Source: Candidatus Pacearchaeota archaeon
Lineage (GTDB): Archaea > Nanobdellota > Nanobdellia > Pacearchaeales > GW2011-AR1
DNA length: 21,639 bases
NCBI GenBank assembly: GCA_016186375.1
Contig: JACPLS010000010.1
Span: 1 to 21,639 of the forward strand
Direction of reading: 5' to 3'
Positions 7,417 through 14,362 of the stretch are shown here, piece after piece; position 1 is the first letter of the stretch; the number at the start of each line of letters is the position of its first letter. The translations under genes were made by a program, and so were the position numbers. Below the pieces are notes generated by a model, which searched no databases, was not told where the DNA came from, and saw only the letters and a list, made by a program, of their open reading frames with translations.

Positions 7417-7704
7417 ATGCCAAGTAAAAATATATTCTGGGTTGGGGTTATGTTATTAGTTTCTGGAACAGTAATAAGAGAATTTATTAAATCTAGGGAA
7501 GAAGTTAGAAGATACGATTATTCTTCAGATGGGATAACTAATCAGTTTTTATTATTGAATAGAGTTATTGGGAGAGATTATGTTTACGTTGGTGATTCTC
7601 AAGGAAGTAATTTTGTAACATTGGATAAATATCTTACGTCCTTTCATAATAAAGATGAAAGGAAAAGGGAAGAATCAATGATTTTGAAGTTAATTGATAG
7701 ATAA
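7417..7704 (+). CDS. Small protein with N-terminal membrane anchor, unknown function
   Basis: A 95-residue protein of no recognised family. Residues 6-20 (IFWVGVMLLVSGTVI) form one hydrophobic segment long enough for a membrane anchor, followed by a basic/charged stretch (REFIKSREEVRRYDY) and a soluble tail with short strands (RDYVYVGD). The positive charge after the span suggests that the tail is on the inside. An AT-rich box TTTTAAATATTT at 7381-7392 lies roughly 30 bp before the ATG. It stands between dus and the glycosyltransferase in the same direction. Confidence 0.6.
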   Translation: MPSKNIFWVGVMLLVSGTVIREFIKSREEVRRYDYSSDGITNQFLLLNRVIGRDYVYVGDSQGSNFVTLDKYLTSFHNKDERKREESMILKLIDR

Positions 7705-7723
7705 AATTATACGCTTTAATTGA

Positions 7724-7732
7724 TTTTATAAA
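7724..7732 (+). promoter_or_regulatory. TATA box of the glycosyltransferase gene
   Basis: TTTTATAAA centred 26 bp before the ATG at 7754, so the message is expected to be leaderless. Confidence 0.6.
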
Positions 7733-7753
7733 CTTCTGAATTCTTGAATAAAG

Positions 7754-8815
7754 ATGATATCATTATGTGTATTAACTAAAAATTCTGAGAAAATAATTGA
7801 GAAATGTATTGGAAGTGCTGCTGCTATTGCGGACGAGATAATAGTTGTTGATACCGGTTCTAATGATGAAACTAAGAAAATAGCAGAAAAATTAGGGGCT
7901 ATGGTTTATGATTATAAATGGGATGATAATTTTAGTAATGCAAAGAATTTCCTGAAAAGCAAAGCAACAAAAGAATGGATTTTAATTTTAGATCATGACG
8001 AAACTATTTCATCTCTTGACTTTGATAAAATAAAAGAATTGATAAAAAGTGATATTTATTTAGGATATTATCTTATTCAGAGAAATTATGTAAATAGTAT
8101 AGGAAATGTTGGTTTTGTCTCTTGCAAGGATGATATTTATGAAGAAAGTAAATTAGCATTTGGATATGTGCCTAGAAAGATGGTGAGGTTATTTAAAAAT
8201 GATTCTTGCATTAAATTTCTCGGTTCTGTGCATGAACAAGTGATTCAATCTATTGAAGAAGTTGGTTTAGGCCTTATAGGAGATAGTGATATTGCTATTC
8301 ATCACTATGGTTTGTTTGATAGGGAAAAAGAAAGAAATAGAAAATATATAGAAATTGAGAAGAGAAATTTGAGGAATGATTTTTATCAGGAATATCAAAT
8401 TGCTATACAATTACATTCAATTGGAGAAATAAAAGAAGCGATTGAACATTTAATGAAGTCAATATCTTTGAATCAGAATTTTAATCTTTCTTTTTTAGAA
8501 CTCGGAATGATATTAATGAAGTTAGGAAAAATTTCCGAAGCAAAACCATTATTATTGCACTCTGTAATGTTGAAAGAAAATGAGACCGCTTTAAATAATT
8601 TAGGTATAGTTGAGGTTTATGAAAAGAATTTTGGTAAAGCGATAGAATATTTTAAGAAGGCTATATCTTTGAATGGTAAAAATGCGGATTATTATTTTAA
8701 TTTGGCGCAAGTTTTGAAACAAGGTGGTAGAAATGATGAGGCAAAAAGGGAATTTGAAAGAGCGGTTTATTATAATTCATCATATGAGGGGAAAAGGGGA
8801 GAATTTGAGAAATAA
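7754..8815 (+). CDS. Family 2 glycosyltransferase with C-terminal TPR repeats
   Basis: A 353-residue protein. Residues 1-190 are a GT-A glycosyltransferase of the GT2 group: ISLCVLTKNSE at the N-terminus, ADEIIVVDTGSNDET (26-40) for the nucleotide-sugar pocket, FSNAKN (60-65), and the metal-binding DHDE (80-83), which is the DxD motif. HEQV at 160-163 and HHYG at 183-186 fit the catalytic end of the domain. Residues about 210-345 are tetratricopeptide repeats with clear units such as LNNLGIVEVYEKNFGKAIEY and YYFNLAQVLKQGGRNDEAKR. There is no membrane span. Enzymes of this layout glycosylate proteins or lipid carriers, and the TPRs probably hold a protein partner or acceptor. The acceptor is unknown, though a heavily sequon-loaded surface protein is encoded at the right end of the window. 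Confidence 0.85.
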   Translation: MISLCVLTKNSEKIIEKCIGSAAAIADEIIVVDTGSNDETKKIAEKLGAMVYDYKWDDNFSNAKNFLKSKATKEWILILDHDETISSLDFDKIKELIKSDIYLGYYLIQRNYVNSIGNVGFVSCKDDIYEESKLAFGYVPRKMVRLFKNDSCIKFLGSVHEQVIQSIEEVGLGLIGDSDIAIHHYGLFDREKERNRKYIEIEKRNLRNDFYQEYQIAIQLHSIGEIKEAIEHLMKSISLNQNFNLSFLELGMILMKLGKISEAKPLLLHSVMLKENETALNNLGIVEVYEKNFGKAIEYFKKAISLNGKNADYYFNLAQVLKQGGRNDEAKREFERAVYYNSSYEGKRGEFEK

Positions 8816-8831
8816 ATTATCTGAAGAAAGA

Positions 8832-8839
8832 TTTTTAAG
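8832..8839 (+). promoter_or_regulatory. TATA box of the hicB-hicA unit
   Basis: TTTTTAAG centred 25-26 bp before the ATG at 8861. The standard spacing marks 8861 as the original hicB start, although the frame behind it is now broken. Confidence 0.5.
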
Positions 8840-8860
8840 CAATACTTCTTTAGTTAAAAT

Positions 8861-8975
8861 ATGGAATTTAATGTGATAATAGAGAAAGATGATTGAATTG
8901 TGTATAGAGGCGGATAGTCTTGAAATTAAACCTTTAAAGTTCGTAGGCATAGAGAAAGTAGAAATAGTCGGATGA
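8861..8975 (+). pseudogene. hicB: hicB antitoxin remnant (internal deletion with frameshift)
   Basis: The ATG at 8861 opens an 11-codon frame, MEFNVIIEKDD, ending TGA at 8894-8896. That is how many HicB antitoxins begin. One frame over, an ATG at 8889 opens 28 codons that read MIELCIEAD and then PLKFVGIEKVEI, which resembles the C-terminal end of HicB proteins after their helix (AIELCLEA). The middle of the family, including the PELPGCHTQG-type core strand and helix, is absent, roughly 35-40 residues by comparison with the usual 70-80. The simplest reading is one out-of-frame deletion near 8890-8896. The second frame stops at 8973-8975 and overlaps the hicA start in an ATGA junction, as expected for an original hicB-hicA coupling. 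The family assignment is from remembered consensus, not a search. Confidence 0.65.
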
Positions 8976-9193
8976 CAAAAATTCCTAAGATTTCTGGAAA
9001 AGAGATGTGTAAAATAATTGAGAAGCTTGTATTTGAGAAAGTTCAAGGCAAAGGAAGCCATGTTAGATATAAGCATAATGATGTTAGAAGAACAGTTATT
9101 CCTATTCATGGGAATGAAGATCTCGGTCCAGGCCTTACTCTAGCAATCCTTAAGCAAATTGGTTTAACTAGACAAGAATTTGAAAAACTATAA
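8972..9193 (+). CDS. hicA: HicA-family toxin (mRNA interferase)
   Basis: A 73-residue double-stranded RNA-binding-fold toxin that would cleave mRNA. The signature is complete: IPKISGKEMCKIIEKLVFEKVQGKGSH, with the catalytic histidine His30 in GSHVRYKH, the strand RRTVIPIHGNEDLGPG (39-54), and the helix LTLAILKQIGLTRQEF. Length and order are normal, so nothing suggests that the toxin itself is inactive. Its ATG overlaps the stop of the hicB remnant. Expression would depend on re-initiation across two overlapping stop/start junctions, and I see no separate promoter or Shine-Dalgarno for it. A T-run at 9203-9208 just after the gene could act as a terminator. Confidence 0.85.
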   Translation: MTKIPKISGKEMCKIIEKLVFEKVQGKGSHVRYKHNDVRRTVIPIHGNEDLGPGLTLAILKQIGLTRQEFEKL

Positions 9194-9353
9194 TAATTCT
9201 TGTTTTTTATAGAATATATCCGATATCGTTTAATATTCTTTGGAATATTATTGGTAAATTATTTGAATTAATAACAGGTTTGATATTTTCTTCTATCTCG
9301 TTATGGAAGATTTTAAAAAAAAGATATAAGTTAATTAAATAAAAATACTATTT

Positions 9354-10697
9354 TTATGATGGATCTTCACGAATATAAACAACTTCTCCATAATCCTTTA
9401 CAAAACGAGATTTTTTTAAATCCTTTATTGCTTTTTGAATAGTCCTTTCATCAGTTGGTTCAATACATAAAATATCTGGGACTAATGATTCGGTGCCTTG
9501 AGCATTTTCTTTAGGAAAATTAAACGGATAACTGATATTGATTCCATGTTTTCTAAGTATACCACATTTTGATTCAAATACGCCTGGAATATTTTGAGGA
9601 GAAATTGAACGTATATATCCTGAAGTCACAGGATTATTTTCAATTTGGTATTGTTGATTAAAATTAGAATAATTTCTAAATGTGCCTGATTTAAGATGTG
9701 AAATTATCTCATATATATCATTAATAACTGCAAAGGCAGTTGGTCTTGATCCTGCGCCAGGACCTTTTAAGACTTGAGTGCCGCTGTATCTTCCTTGAAT
9801 GCAAATAGCATTAATTGCACCATCTGTTCCATAAAGAGGATGTTGTGAAGAAATTTGTGTAGGATGAAGGCGTAAATCAAGAGTATCATTCTTTTTCTGA
9901 ACCATTCCAATTAATTTGATTGCATACACTTCATTACGAGGAGGGCTTAACATACGCTGTAAATAAAAGATATCTTTGTCACTAATTTGTGTAATTCCTT
10001 CTCTAAGTACATCATCAGGATTTATCTTTGTGTGGAAGGCTAATGATGATAGAAGAACTAATTTTTGAAGGGCGTCGATACCTTCAACATCATTAGTAGG
10101 ATCTGCTTCAGCAAAACCTTTAGATTGAGCTTCATGAAGAGCCTCTTCTAATGTTTTTCCTTGATGCATTTGAGTTAGAATGTAATTAGAGGTTCCATTA
10201 ATAATTCCTGATATTTTCATTATTTCATCATGTGCAAAATATTCTTCTAGTGTCCTAATTATTGGAATGCCTCCACAAACTGCAGCTTCATATCTTAGAT
10301 TAACATTCTTTCTATTTGCAAGTTCTGTAAGAGGAACAAGATGATCACACAGCACGGCTTTATTACAACTCACCACATGTTTTCCATTTTCTAAAGATTG
10401 AGTAATATATTTTCTTGATTCCTTGTTGGCACGAATATTTCCTCCTACAGCATCAATAACAATATCTATATGAGGATTATTTACAATTTTTTCATAAGGA
10501 TCTCCAGTAAGAATAGGTACGTGTCTTGAACTTGGACTGATAGGCATATTTCTCTCTTTACGAATATCTTTCACACCAATTGCAAGAATATCGATTTCAT
10601 CAAGGAGAGGGTCAGATGCTTGAAAATAATAATCAATAACTCCTTGTCCAACAGAACCAAAACCTATAAGCCCAACGGAAATTTTATTTTTTTTCAT
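9354..10697 (-). CDS. hom: Homoserine dehydrogenase with ACT domain
   Basis: NAD(P)-dependent reduction of aspartate semialdehyde to homoserine, the branch point to threonine and methionine; cytoplasmic, 447 residues. The Rossmann domain starts with VGLIGFGSVGQGV (8-20). SCNKAVL (110-116) holds the conserved lysine Lys113. The catalytic domain shows INGTSNYILTQM (166-177), GFAEADPTNDVEGIDALQK (194-212) with Asp208 and Lys212, and GPGAGSRPTAFAVINDI. Residues from about 362 (SGYIRSISPQNIPGVFESKCGILRKHGINI) form a C-terminal ACT domain, the usual place for feedback binding of threonine. No other aspartate-family gene is adjacent. The gene is divergent from a tandem Lrp-type regulator, which may control it. 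Confidence 0.92.
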   Translation of the reverse strand: MKKNKISVGLIGFGSVGQGVIDYYFQASDPLLDEIDILAIGVKDIRKERNMPISPSSRHVPILTGDPYEKIVNNPHIDIVIDAVGGNIRANKESRKYITQSLENGKHVVSCNKAVLCDHLVPLTELANRKNVNLRYEAAVCGGIPIIRTLEEYFAHDEIMKISGIINGTSNYILTQMHQGKTLEEALHEAQSKGFAEADPTNDVEGIDALQKLVLLSSLAFHTKINPDDVLREGITQISDKDIFYLQRMLSPPRNEVYAIKLIGMVQKKNDTLDLRLHPTQISSQHPLYGTDGAINAICIQGRYSGTQVLKGPGAGSRPTAFAVINDIYEIISHLKSGTFRNYSNFNQQYQIENNPVTSGYIRSISPQNIPGVFESKCGILRKHGINISYPFNFPKENAQGTESLVPDILCIEPTDERTIQKAIKDLKKSRFVKDYGEVVYIREDPS

Positions 10698-10775
10698 CGT
10701 TTGTAAAACTTATTATTTAAAAACAAAAGAGGATTTATAGATGCTCTGATTCATATATGATACAAAAGGGAAAAA

Positions 10776-10783
10776 TTTATAAG
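10776..10783 (+). promoter_or_regulatory. BRE/TATA promoter of the Lrp-type regulator
   Basis: TTTATAAG centred 26 bp before the ATG at 10806, preceded by the purine-rich GGGAAAAA (10768-10775) expected of a TFB-recognition element. This fixes the start at 10806 rather than the TTG at 10797, and predicts a leaderless message. Confidence 0.65.
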
Positions 10784-10805
10784 TAATTATTCTTGTTTGT
10801 TCATT

Positions 10806-11756
10806 ATGAACCTTGATATTAAGGATAGAAGAATATTATATGAACTTGATAAAAATGCTAGAGCATCATTCTCCGAGATTGCAAAAAGAATTAAACTGAG
10901 CAAAAATTCTGTAATAAGCAGGATTAAAAAACTTGAAGAAGAGGAAATCATACTTAATTATAATGGAGTAATAAATATAAATCATTTAGGATATACGACG
11001 TATGATATATATCTTAAATTCCAGGATACAACACCAGAAAAAGAAAAAGAGATAATTAATCTAGCTGTAAAGAATAAAAAAATATGGTTGGTTGGAAAAT
11101 TGGAAGGAATTGTCAATTTAGTATTATTTATATCAACAAAAACTCCAGAAGAATTTTACGAGATTTGGGACTCTCTTTACCAGAAAATAAAGAAAAATGT
11201 TAAAGTAATGAGAATTGCTATTTTATTAGAATACCATCATTTTACAAAAGAATACTTATTAGGAAGCGACGCTTCAAAAAGAATTGTCGAGATGATTGGA
11301 AAGAAGAGATATGTTGACGTTGATAATACTGACGTAAACATCTTAAAACAAATGGCCAATGACGCAAGAATTTCTCTAATTGATTTATCAGAGAAATTTA
11401 AGTTAACACCGAAGACAATTAGGAACAGAATTAAAAGGTTGGAAAAGGAGAAAGTTATTCTCGGATACAAGATAAATATAAATTTTCAAAAATTAGGATA
11501 CGAATACTACAAAGTTCTTCTAACTCTTAATAATCTTGGGATAAGGGAAGAGTTGTATATGTGGATATTACGAAACCCAAATGTAGTTTATTATGATAAA
11601 TTTCTTAACGGTGCGGATTTTGAGTTTGATGTGGAAATTAGCTCATTTAAGAAATTTGTTGAATTATTGGAGAACCTAAAACAAGATTTCAAAAAATCTA
11701 TAAAAGAAATAGAATGGTTTTCAGCAATAAAGATTTACAAGTCAAGTTATTTTTGA
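10806..11756 (+). CDS. Tandem Lrp/AsnC-family transcription regulator (two HTH-RAM modules)
   Basis: A 316-residue protein made of two Lrp units, whereas ordinary Lrp proteins have about 150 residues and one unit. The first helix-turn-helix is at about residues 4-52 (DRRILYELDKNARASFSEIA, with KNSVISRIKKLEEE as the recognition part) and is followed by a RAM-like alpha/beta domain. The second helix-turn-helix is at about 174-222 (NILKQMANDARISLIDLSEK and PKTIRNRIKRLEKE), followed by a second RAM-like domain to the end. Lrp proteins bind amino acids through RAM domains and regulate amino-acid genes. It is transcribed divergently from homoserine dehydrogenase across about 108 bp, which suggests that it regulates hom and itself; that is inference. 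A fused dimer would have two non-identical half-site readers. Confidence 0.85.
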   Translation: MNLDIKDRRILYELDKNARASFSEIAKRIKLSKNSVISRIKKLEEEEIILNYNGVININHLGYTTYDIYLKFQDTTPEKEKEIINLAVKNKKIWLVGKLEGIVNLVLFISTKTPEEFYEIWDSLYQKIKKNVKVMRIAILLEYHHFTKEYLLGSDASKRIVEMIGKKRYVDVDNTDVNILKQMANDARISLIDLSEKFKLTPKTIRNRIKRLEKEKVILGYKININFQKLGYEYYKVLLTLNNLGIREELYMWILRNPNVVYYDKFLNGADFEFDVEISSFKKFVELLENLKQDFKKSIKEIEWFSAIKIYKSSYF

Positions 11757-11808
11757 ATAAGAATATTATCCCTCTTTGTTTTTTAAATAATTGTTTTTAA
11801 TTATCTTA

Positions 11809-12162
11809 TTAATTCTCTTTAAGAATAAGCTCTTTATTGTAAGGTGTTGGAATAAATCCAGAAATTGGTTGAGCTACATCTGGCAAATAGAGAATATAAG
11901 AAACCTGTGCCCAATTAGGACCATATCTAACGCTAAAGCTAGCCTTAATGTCTTTAACTTCAACATTTTTTAATTGTGGGAAGTATGAAGAAGCGTTAAA
12001 GAATTCAATTCCTACAATCTGACCATTAAAATCATAGTCTACGATTATATCACCTTGAGGAAGACTTACATTAAAACTAAATTTAACTTTACTTTCTTCT
12101 CTAATTAAGGAAAACAGATCTTCTTCTTTGTCATAATCTATCCTAATGTTTTCTTTCGCCAT
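11809..12162 (-). CDS. DUF2283-family protein, putative antitoxin
   Basis: A 117-residue protein. The core matches DUF2283: IRIDYDKEEDLFSLI at 6-20, a strand pair around NVSLPQGDIIVDYDFNGQIVGIEF (31-54), with the VGIEF segment typical of the family, then a longer extension of about 60 residues ending in proline-rich sequence. Members are often encoded next to DUF4258 toxins. Its ATG lies 25 bases inside the upstream DUF4258-like gene, and TATGGAGA just before it is a good Shine-Dalgarno, so it is translated as the second gene of the pair. The antitoxin role is inferred from family pairing; nothing in the sequence proves it. Confidence 0.72.
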   Translation of the reverse strand: MAKENIRIDYDKEEDLFSLIREESKVKFSFNVSLPQGDIIVDYDFNGQIVGIEFFNASSYFPQLKNVEVKDIKASFSVRYGPNWAQVSYILYLPDVAQPISGFIPTPYNKELILKEN

Positions 12163-12476
12163 TTTTTCTCCATATCTTTACTTGTTTTAATAACATTGAT
12201 TACCTTTATAACTTTTTCGTAATAAGCAACTATGATAATTAAAAAATATTTTGAGCTTAACTTATAAATTAGTTTATATCTATCTTCTATAATTTCACCA
12301 AAAGGTCTTTTATTAATTTCTACATAGAAAAGGTTATCCGAGAGTAACGACGATATAATTGTGTCTTTGTCTATGCCTCTTTGAGTCATCTTCTTTTCAC
12401 AATATGCGCTTAATTGTATTTGTTCTTCAGAATAACTTTTATTTTTTGTTAAAACCTCTTTAATTAGTTTTTCCAT
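12138..12476 (-). CDS. DUF4258-like protein, putative toxin
   Basis: A 112-residue protein. The middle, LSAYCEKKMTQRGIDKDTII (22-41), fits the family pattern of S-x-H/C, then RM-x-x-RGI and a helix; the usual histidine before the helix is replaced here by Tyr-Cys. The later strands (RYKLIYKLSSKYFLIIIVAYY, then KVIKVINVIKTS) fit the RelE-like beta sheet of these proteins. It overlaps the DUF2283 gene by 25 bases and is first in the pair, a common order for DUF4258/DUF2283. Nuclease activity is assumed from the family only, and the changed residue near 25-26 makes activity less certain. Confidence 0.65.
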   Translation of the reverse strand: MEKLIKEVLTKNKSYSEEQIQLSAYCEKKMTQRGIDKDTIISSLLSDNLFYVEINKRPFGEIIEDRYKLIYKLSSKYFLIIIVAYYEKVIKVINVIKTSKDMEKKWRKKTLG

Positions 12477-12495
12477 TACAACTTTAATAATGTTT

Positions 12496-12507
12496 AATTT
12501 ATATATT
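12496..12507 (-). promoter_or_regulatory. TATA box of the DUF4258/DUF2283 pair
   Basis: AATTTATATATT on the plus strand, centred about 25 bp before the ATG at 12476. Confidence 0.6.
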
Positions 12508-12547
12508 CTGCTTTTTCAATTTTTTTAAATTTCTATAAAATCAGAAA

Positions 12548-12702
12548 TCCCTTCACCGAGAGTCGAACTTGGGTATTCCGGGTTCTGCCACATTGCTCTT
12601 GTGAACAATGCCTGTTCGCGCTTCATTCTAATTCCTCTCGGGAAAGTCTGCGCTAGCCAACATCGGCTACAGCCGGACGCTCTACCGTTGAGCTATGAAG
12701 GG
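12548..12702 (-). tRNA. tRNA-Tyr (GTA) with an 84-nt archaeal intron
   Basis: On the minus strand the acceptor arms CCCTTCA and TGAAGGG pair fully, the discriminator is A, and no CCA is encoded. The D arm is GCTC-AACGGTA-GAGC, the anticodon stem TCCGG/CCGGA, and the spliced anticodon loop CTGTAGC with anticodon GTA at 12668-12670. The T arm is CCAAG-TTCGACT-CTCGG with one A-C mismatch. C1-G72 with A73 is the identity set used by archaeal tyrosyl-tRNA synthetase, in agreement with the anticodon. The intron interrupts the standard position 37/38. The mature molecule is 71 nt. Confidence 0.92.
12583..12666 (-). other. tRNA-Tyr intron with bulge-helix-bulge splice motif
   Basis: CTGT of the anticodon loop pairs with GCAG near the intron 3' end to give the 4-bp central helix. 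It is flanked by three-base bulges AGC (cut after AG) and AAC (cut after AA), the strict motif for the archaeal splicing endonuclease. Inside the intron CATTG and CAATG can form a hairpin. I see no coding or homing-endonuclease sequence in its 84 nt. Confidence 0.8.
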
Positions 12703-12726
12703 ATAAATTAATCTATGTTTGAAAGA

Positions 12727-12733
12727 TTTAAAA
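12727..12733 (-). promoter_or_regulatory. TATA box of tRNA-Tyr
   Basis: TTTAAAA on the plus strand, about 28 bp upstream of the tRNA 5' end at 12702, normal for an archaeal tRNA promoter. Confidence 0.5.
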
Positions 12734-12888
12734 GGCTTTGGTTTTTGATGTTTCTATATTTTAGAAGAGTTTCTAAATCTTTTACATGATTCTGTTTCAG
12801 TCGATTTACTTAAATAATTTTAATAATTAACATTGTAAATATTTATAAATAATTTTAAAATTAGGAGAATATATTTAGGGAGCGAAGA

Positions 12889-14268
12889 TTATTCTTCACT
12901 GGAAGTTGTTTCAGAGACGAAATAAGCCCTGTTGGAAAATGCATGTTCTTTCTTGTTATTTCTTTCGAAAGAAGCCGAAGCTTGTGGGAGCTCAAAACGA
13001 CCGAAAACTCTAACTTTCGAATAGATTATATATGAATACACTCTCTCTTCCCCTGCATTGAGTTGAATGATGTTCCAGAACAATCTATGAGTTGATGAGT
13101 CTATATGATCTGGCTTAACTCCGAATTTTTCATACAATTGTGTTCCTCCAGGAAGCTTTTCAATAATTTGAATATTTTCCACTTTTTTCTTAGCTTTCAC
13201 ATGAATTCTTACTTTAAGTGCGAATTCTCCTCCTTTTGTCCTTACAAAGAAAACCCTCTTTGTTAAAATTAAAGCAGTTCTAGTATATAATTTAACGAAT
13301 ACGCCTATAATTATTATTAATAAGAGTAATATAAATGGTAGAGTGTAATTTGTTTTTAAAGAAACAGAAAAAGATTCAGATGGCGAGAGAGATTTTGACC
13401 ATTTATATGTTACCATAAGGCCCTTCCTCTCAAATGTATCTGGCTGTATTGAATGAGTTGTAAAGAGGCGACTAATTATATCTTTAGATATTTCGATTTC
13501 TGCAGTTAAAGGAACATTCCCCTCATTTTTCTTTGTTAAGGATTTTTTTCTTACTATCAGGCCCTTTGATTCTGTAGTAAGGACAATATTTTCGCTTTCC
13601 AGATATTTTATCGTACCTTCAAGATTTGTTTCTGCTGTATCATAGATTATTTTTGTATTGAATATATAATTTCCTGCTACTAAAGTTTGTATTTTTGCAG
13701 TATCAATGGGAATAGAAATATTTGCAAATTCAAATGGCTTTAAAGTCACATTTAATTCACCATTAAAGAATGCTGAACTAAATTGTAACATTATATTTTC
13801 CAAGTGTGTATTTTGAGTATTTTTAATTTCAAGGGATACAGATTTGTCATCTATATTTAATGGAAATGATTTGATAGTGAGAGAATCTTTGAGAGGAACT
13901 ATCTTTATTGACAAGGAGTTTTTATATATCCCTTGGTTTCCGGTTTTTATCTCATATTGGAATTTAAATGTTCCTGAATTTTTTCTGACTTCTTTGCTAG
14001 GATATGCTTTGACTTCTATAACATTTTCCCCTGATTGTATGTCAAAGGTTCCTTTAGGGCTAAAACTTACACCAAGAAACGAGTATATTTCTGCGGAATC
14101 TATTCCATTAGGATTGTTGATAATAAAGTCAAATACAGCAGGATTATCAAGTTCTGCAATGACAACTGAGCCTTTATCAATCTTATCCACTTTTATAGCC
14201 GCAGATGCTAATGAAGATATAGAAATCGTTAATAATACTAATAAACTAATAATATATGTATTTTTCAT
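12889..14268 (-). CDS. Secreted, membrane-anchored beta-sandwich protein
   Basis: A 459-residue protein. Residues 1-23 form a signal peptide (YIISLLVLLTISISSLASA). Residues about 24-305 are beta-rich, with at least two Ig-like units that contain phrases such as NPAVFDFIINNPNG and SLEIKNTQNTHLENI, of the kind seen in CARDB/NEW3-type domains, and would lie outside the cell. A single span follows at 309-327 (LPFILLLLIIIIGVFVKLY). The last 130 residues, inside the cell, form another beta domain (VENIQIIEKLPGGTQLYEKF) that resembles the DUF11-type repeats normally found outside. Function is unknown; a structural envelope or assembly role is a guess. It ends 186 bp from the tRNA gene and has a TATA box 26 bp before its ATG. 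Confidence 0.75.
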   Translation of the reverse strand: MKNTYIISLLVLLTISISSLASAAIKVDKIDKGSVVIAELDNPAVFDFIINNPNGIDSAEIYSFLGVSFSPKGTFDIQSGENVIEVKAYPSKEVRKNSGTFKFQYEIKTGNQGIYKNSLSIKIVPLKDSLTIKSFPLNIDDKSVSLEIKNTQNTHLENIMLQFSSAFFNGELNVTLKPFEFANISIPIDTAKIQTLVAGNYIFNTKIIYDTAETNLEGTIKYLESENIVLTTESKGLIVRKKSLTKKNEGNVPLTAEIEISKDIISRLFTTHSIQPDTFERKGLMVTYKWSKSLSPSESFSVSLKTNYTLPFILLLLIIIIGVFVKLYTRTALILTKRVFFVRTKGGEFALKVRIHVKAKKKVENIQIIEKLPGGTQLYEKFGVKPDHIDSSTHRLFWNIIQLNAGEERVYSYIIYSKVRVFGRFELPQASASFERNNKKEHAFSNRAYFVSETTSSEE

Positions 14269-14288
14269 GTATCAAGAATATTAGTTGG

Positions 14289-14299
14289 TTTTATAAATA
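14289..14299 (-). promoter_or_regulatory. TATA box of the 459-aa envelope protein gene
   Basis: TTTTATAAATA on the plus strand, about 26 bp before the ATG at 14268. Confidence 0.6.
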
Positions 14300-14362
14300 T
14301 TTATGTTGTTTATTGGGAATGATGTTTAAAATCTAAAAAACAAATAAAAATAAATTATATCA

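Noticed and set aside
9194..9353. Open frame after hicA that reads as a hydrophobic, basic-ended peptide (WNIIGKLFELITGLIF)
   Set aside because: No ATG, GTG or TTG at a useful place in that frame and no promoter; probably chance in AT-rich DNA. The 160-bp gap otherwise holds only a T-run after hicA.
13844..14284. Plus-strand open frame of 146 codons
   Set aside because: Lies opposite the signal-peptide-bearing 459-aa gene, whose translation has clear domain structure; the opposite frame shows none.
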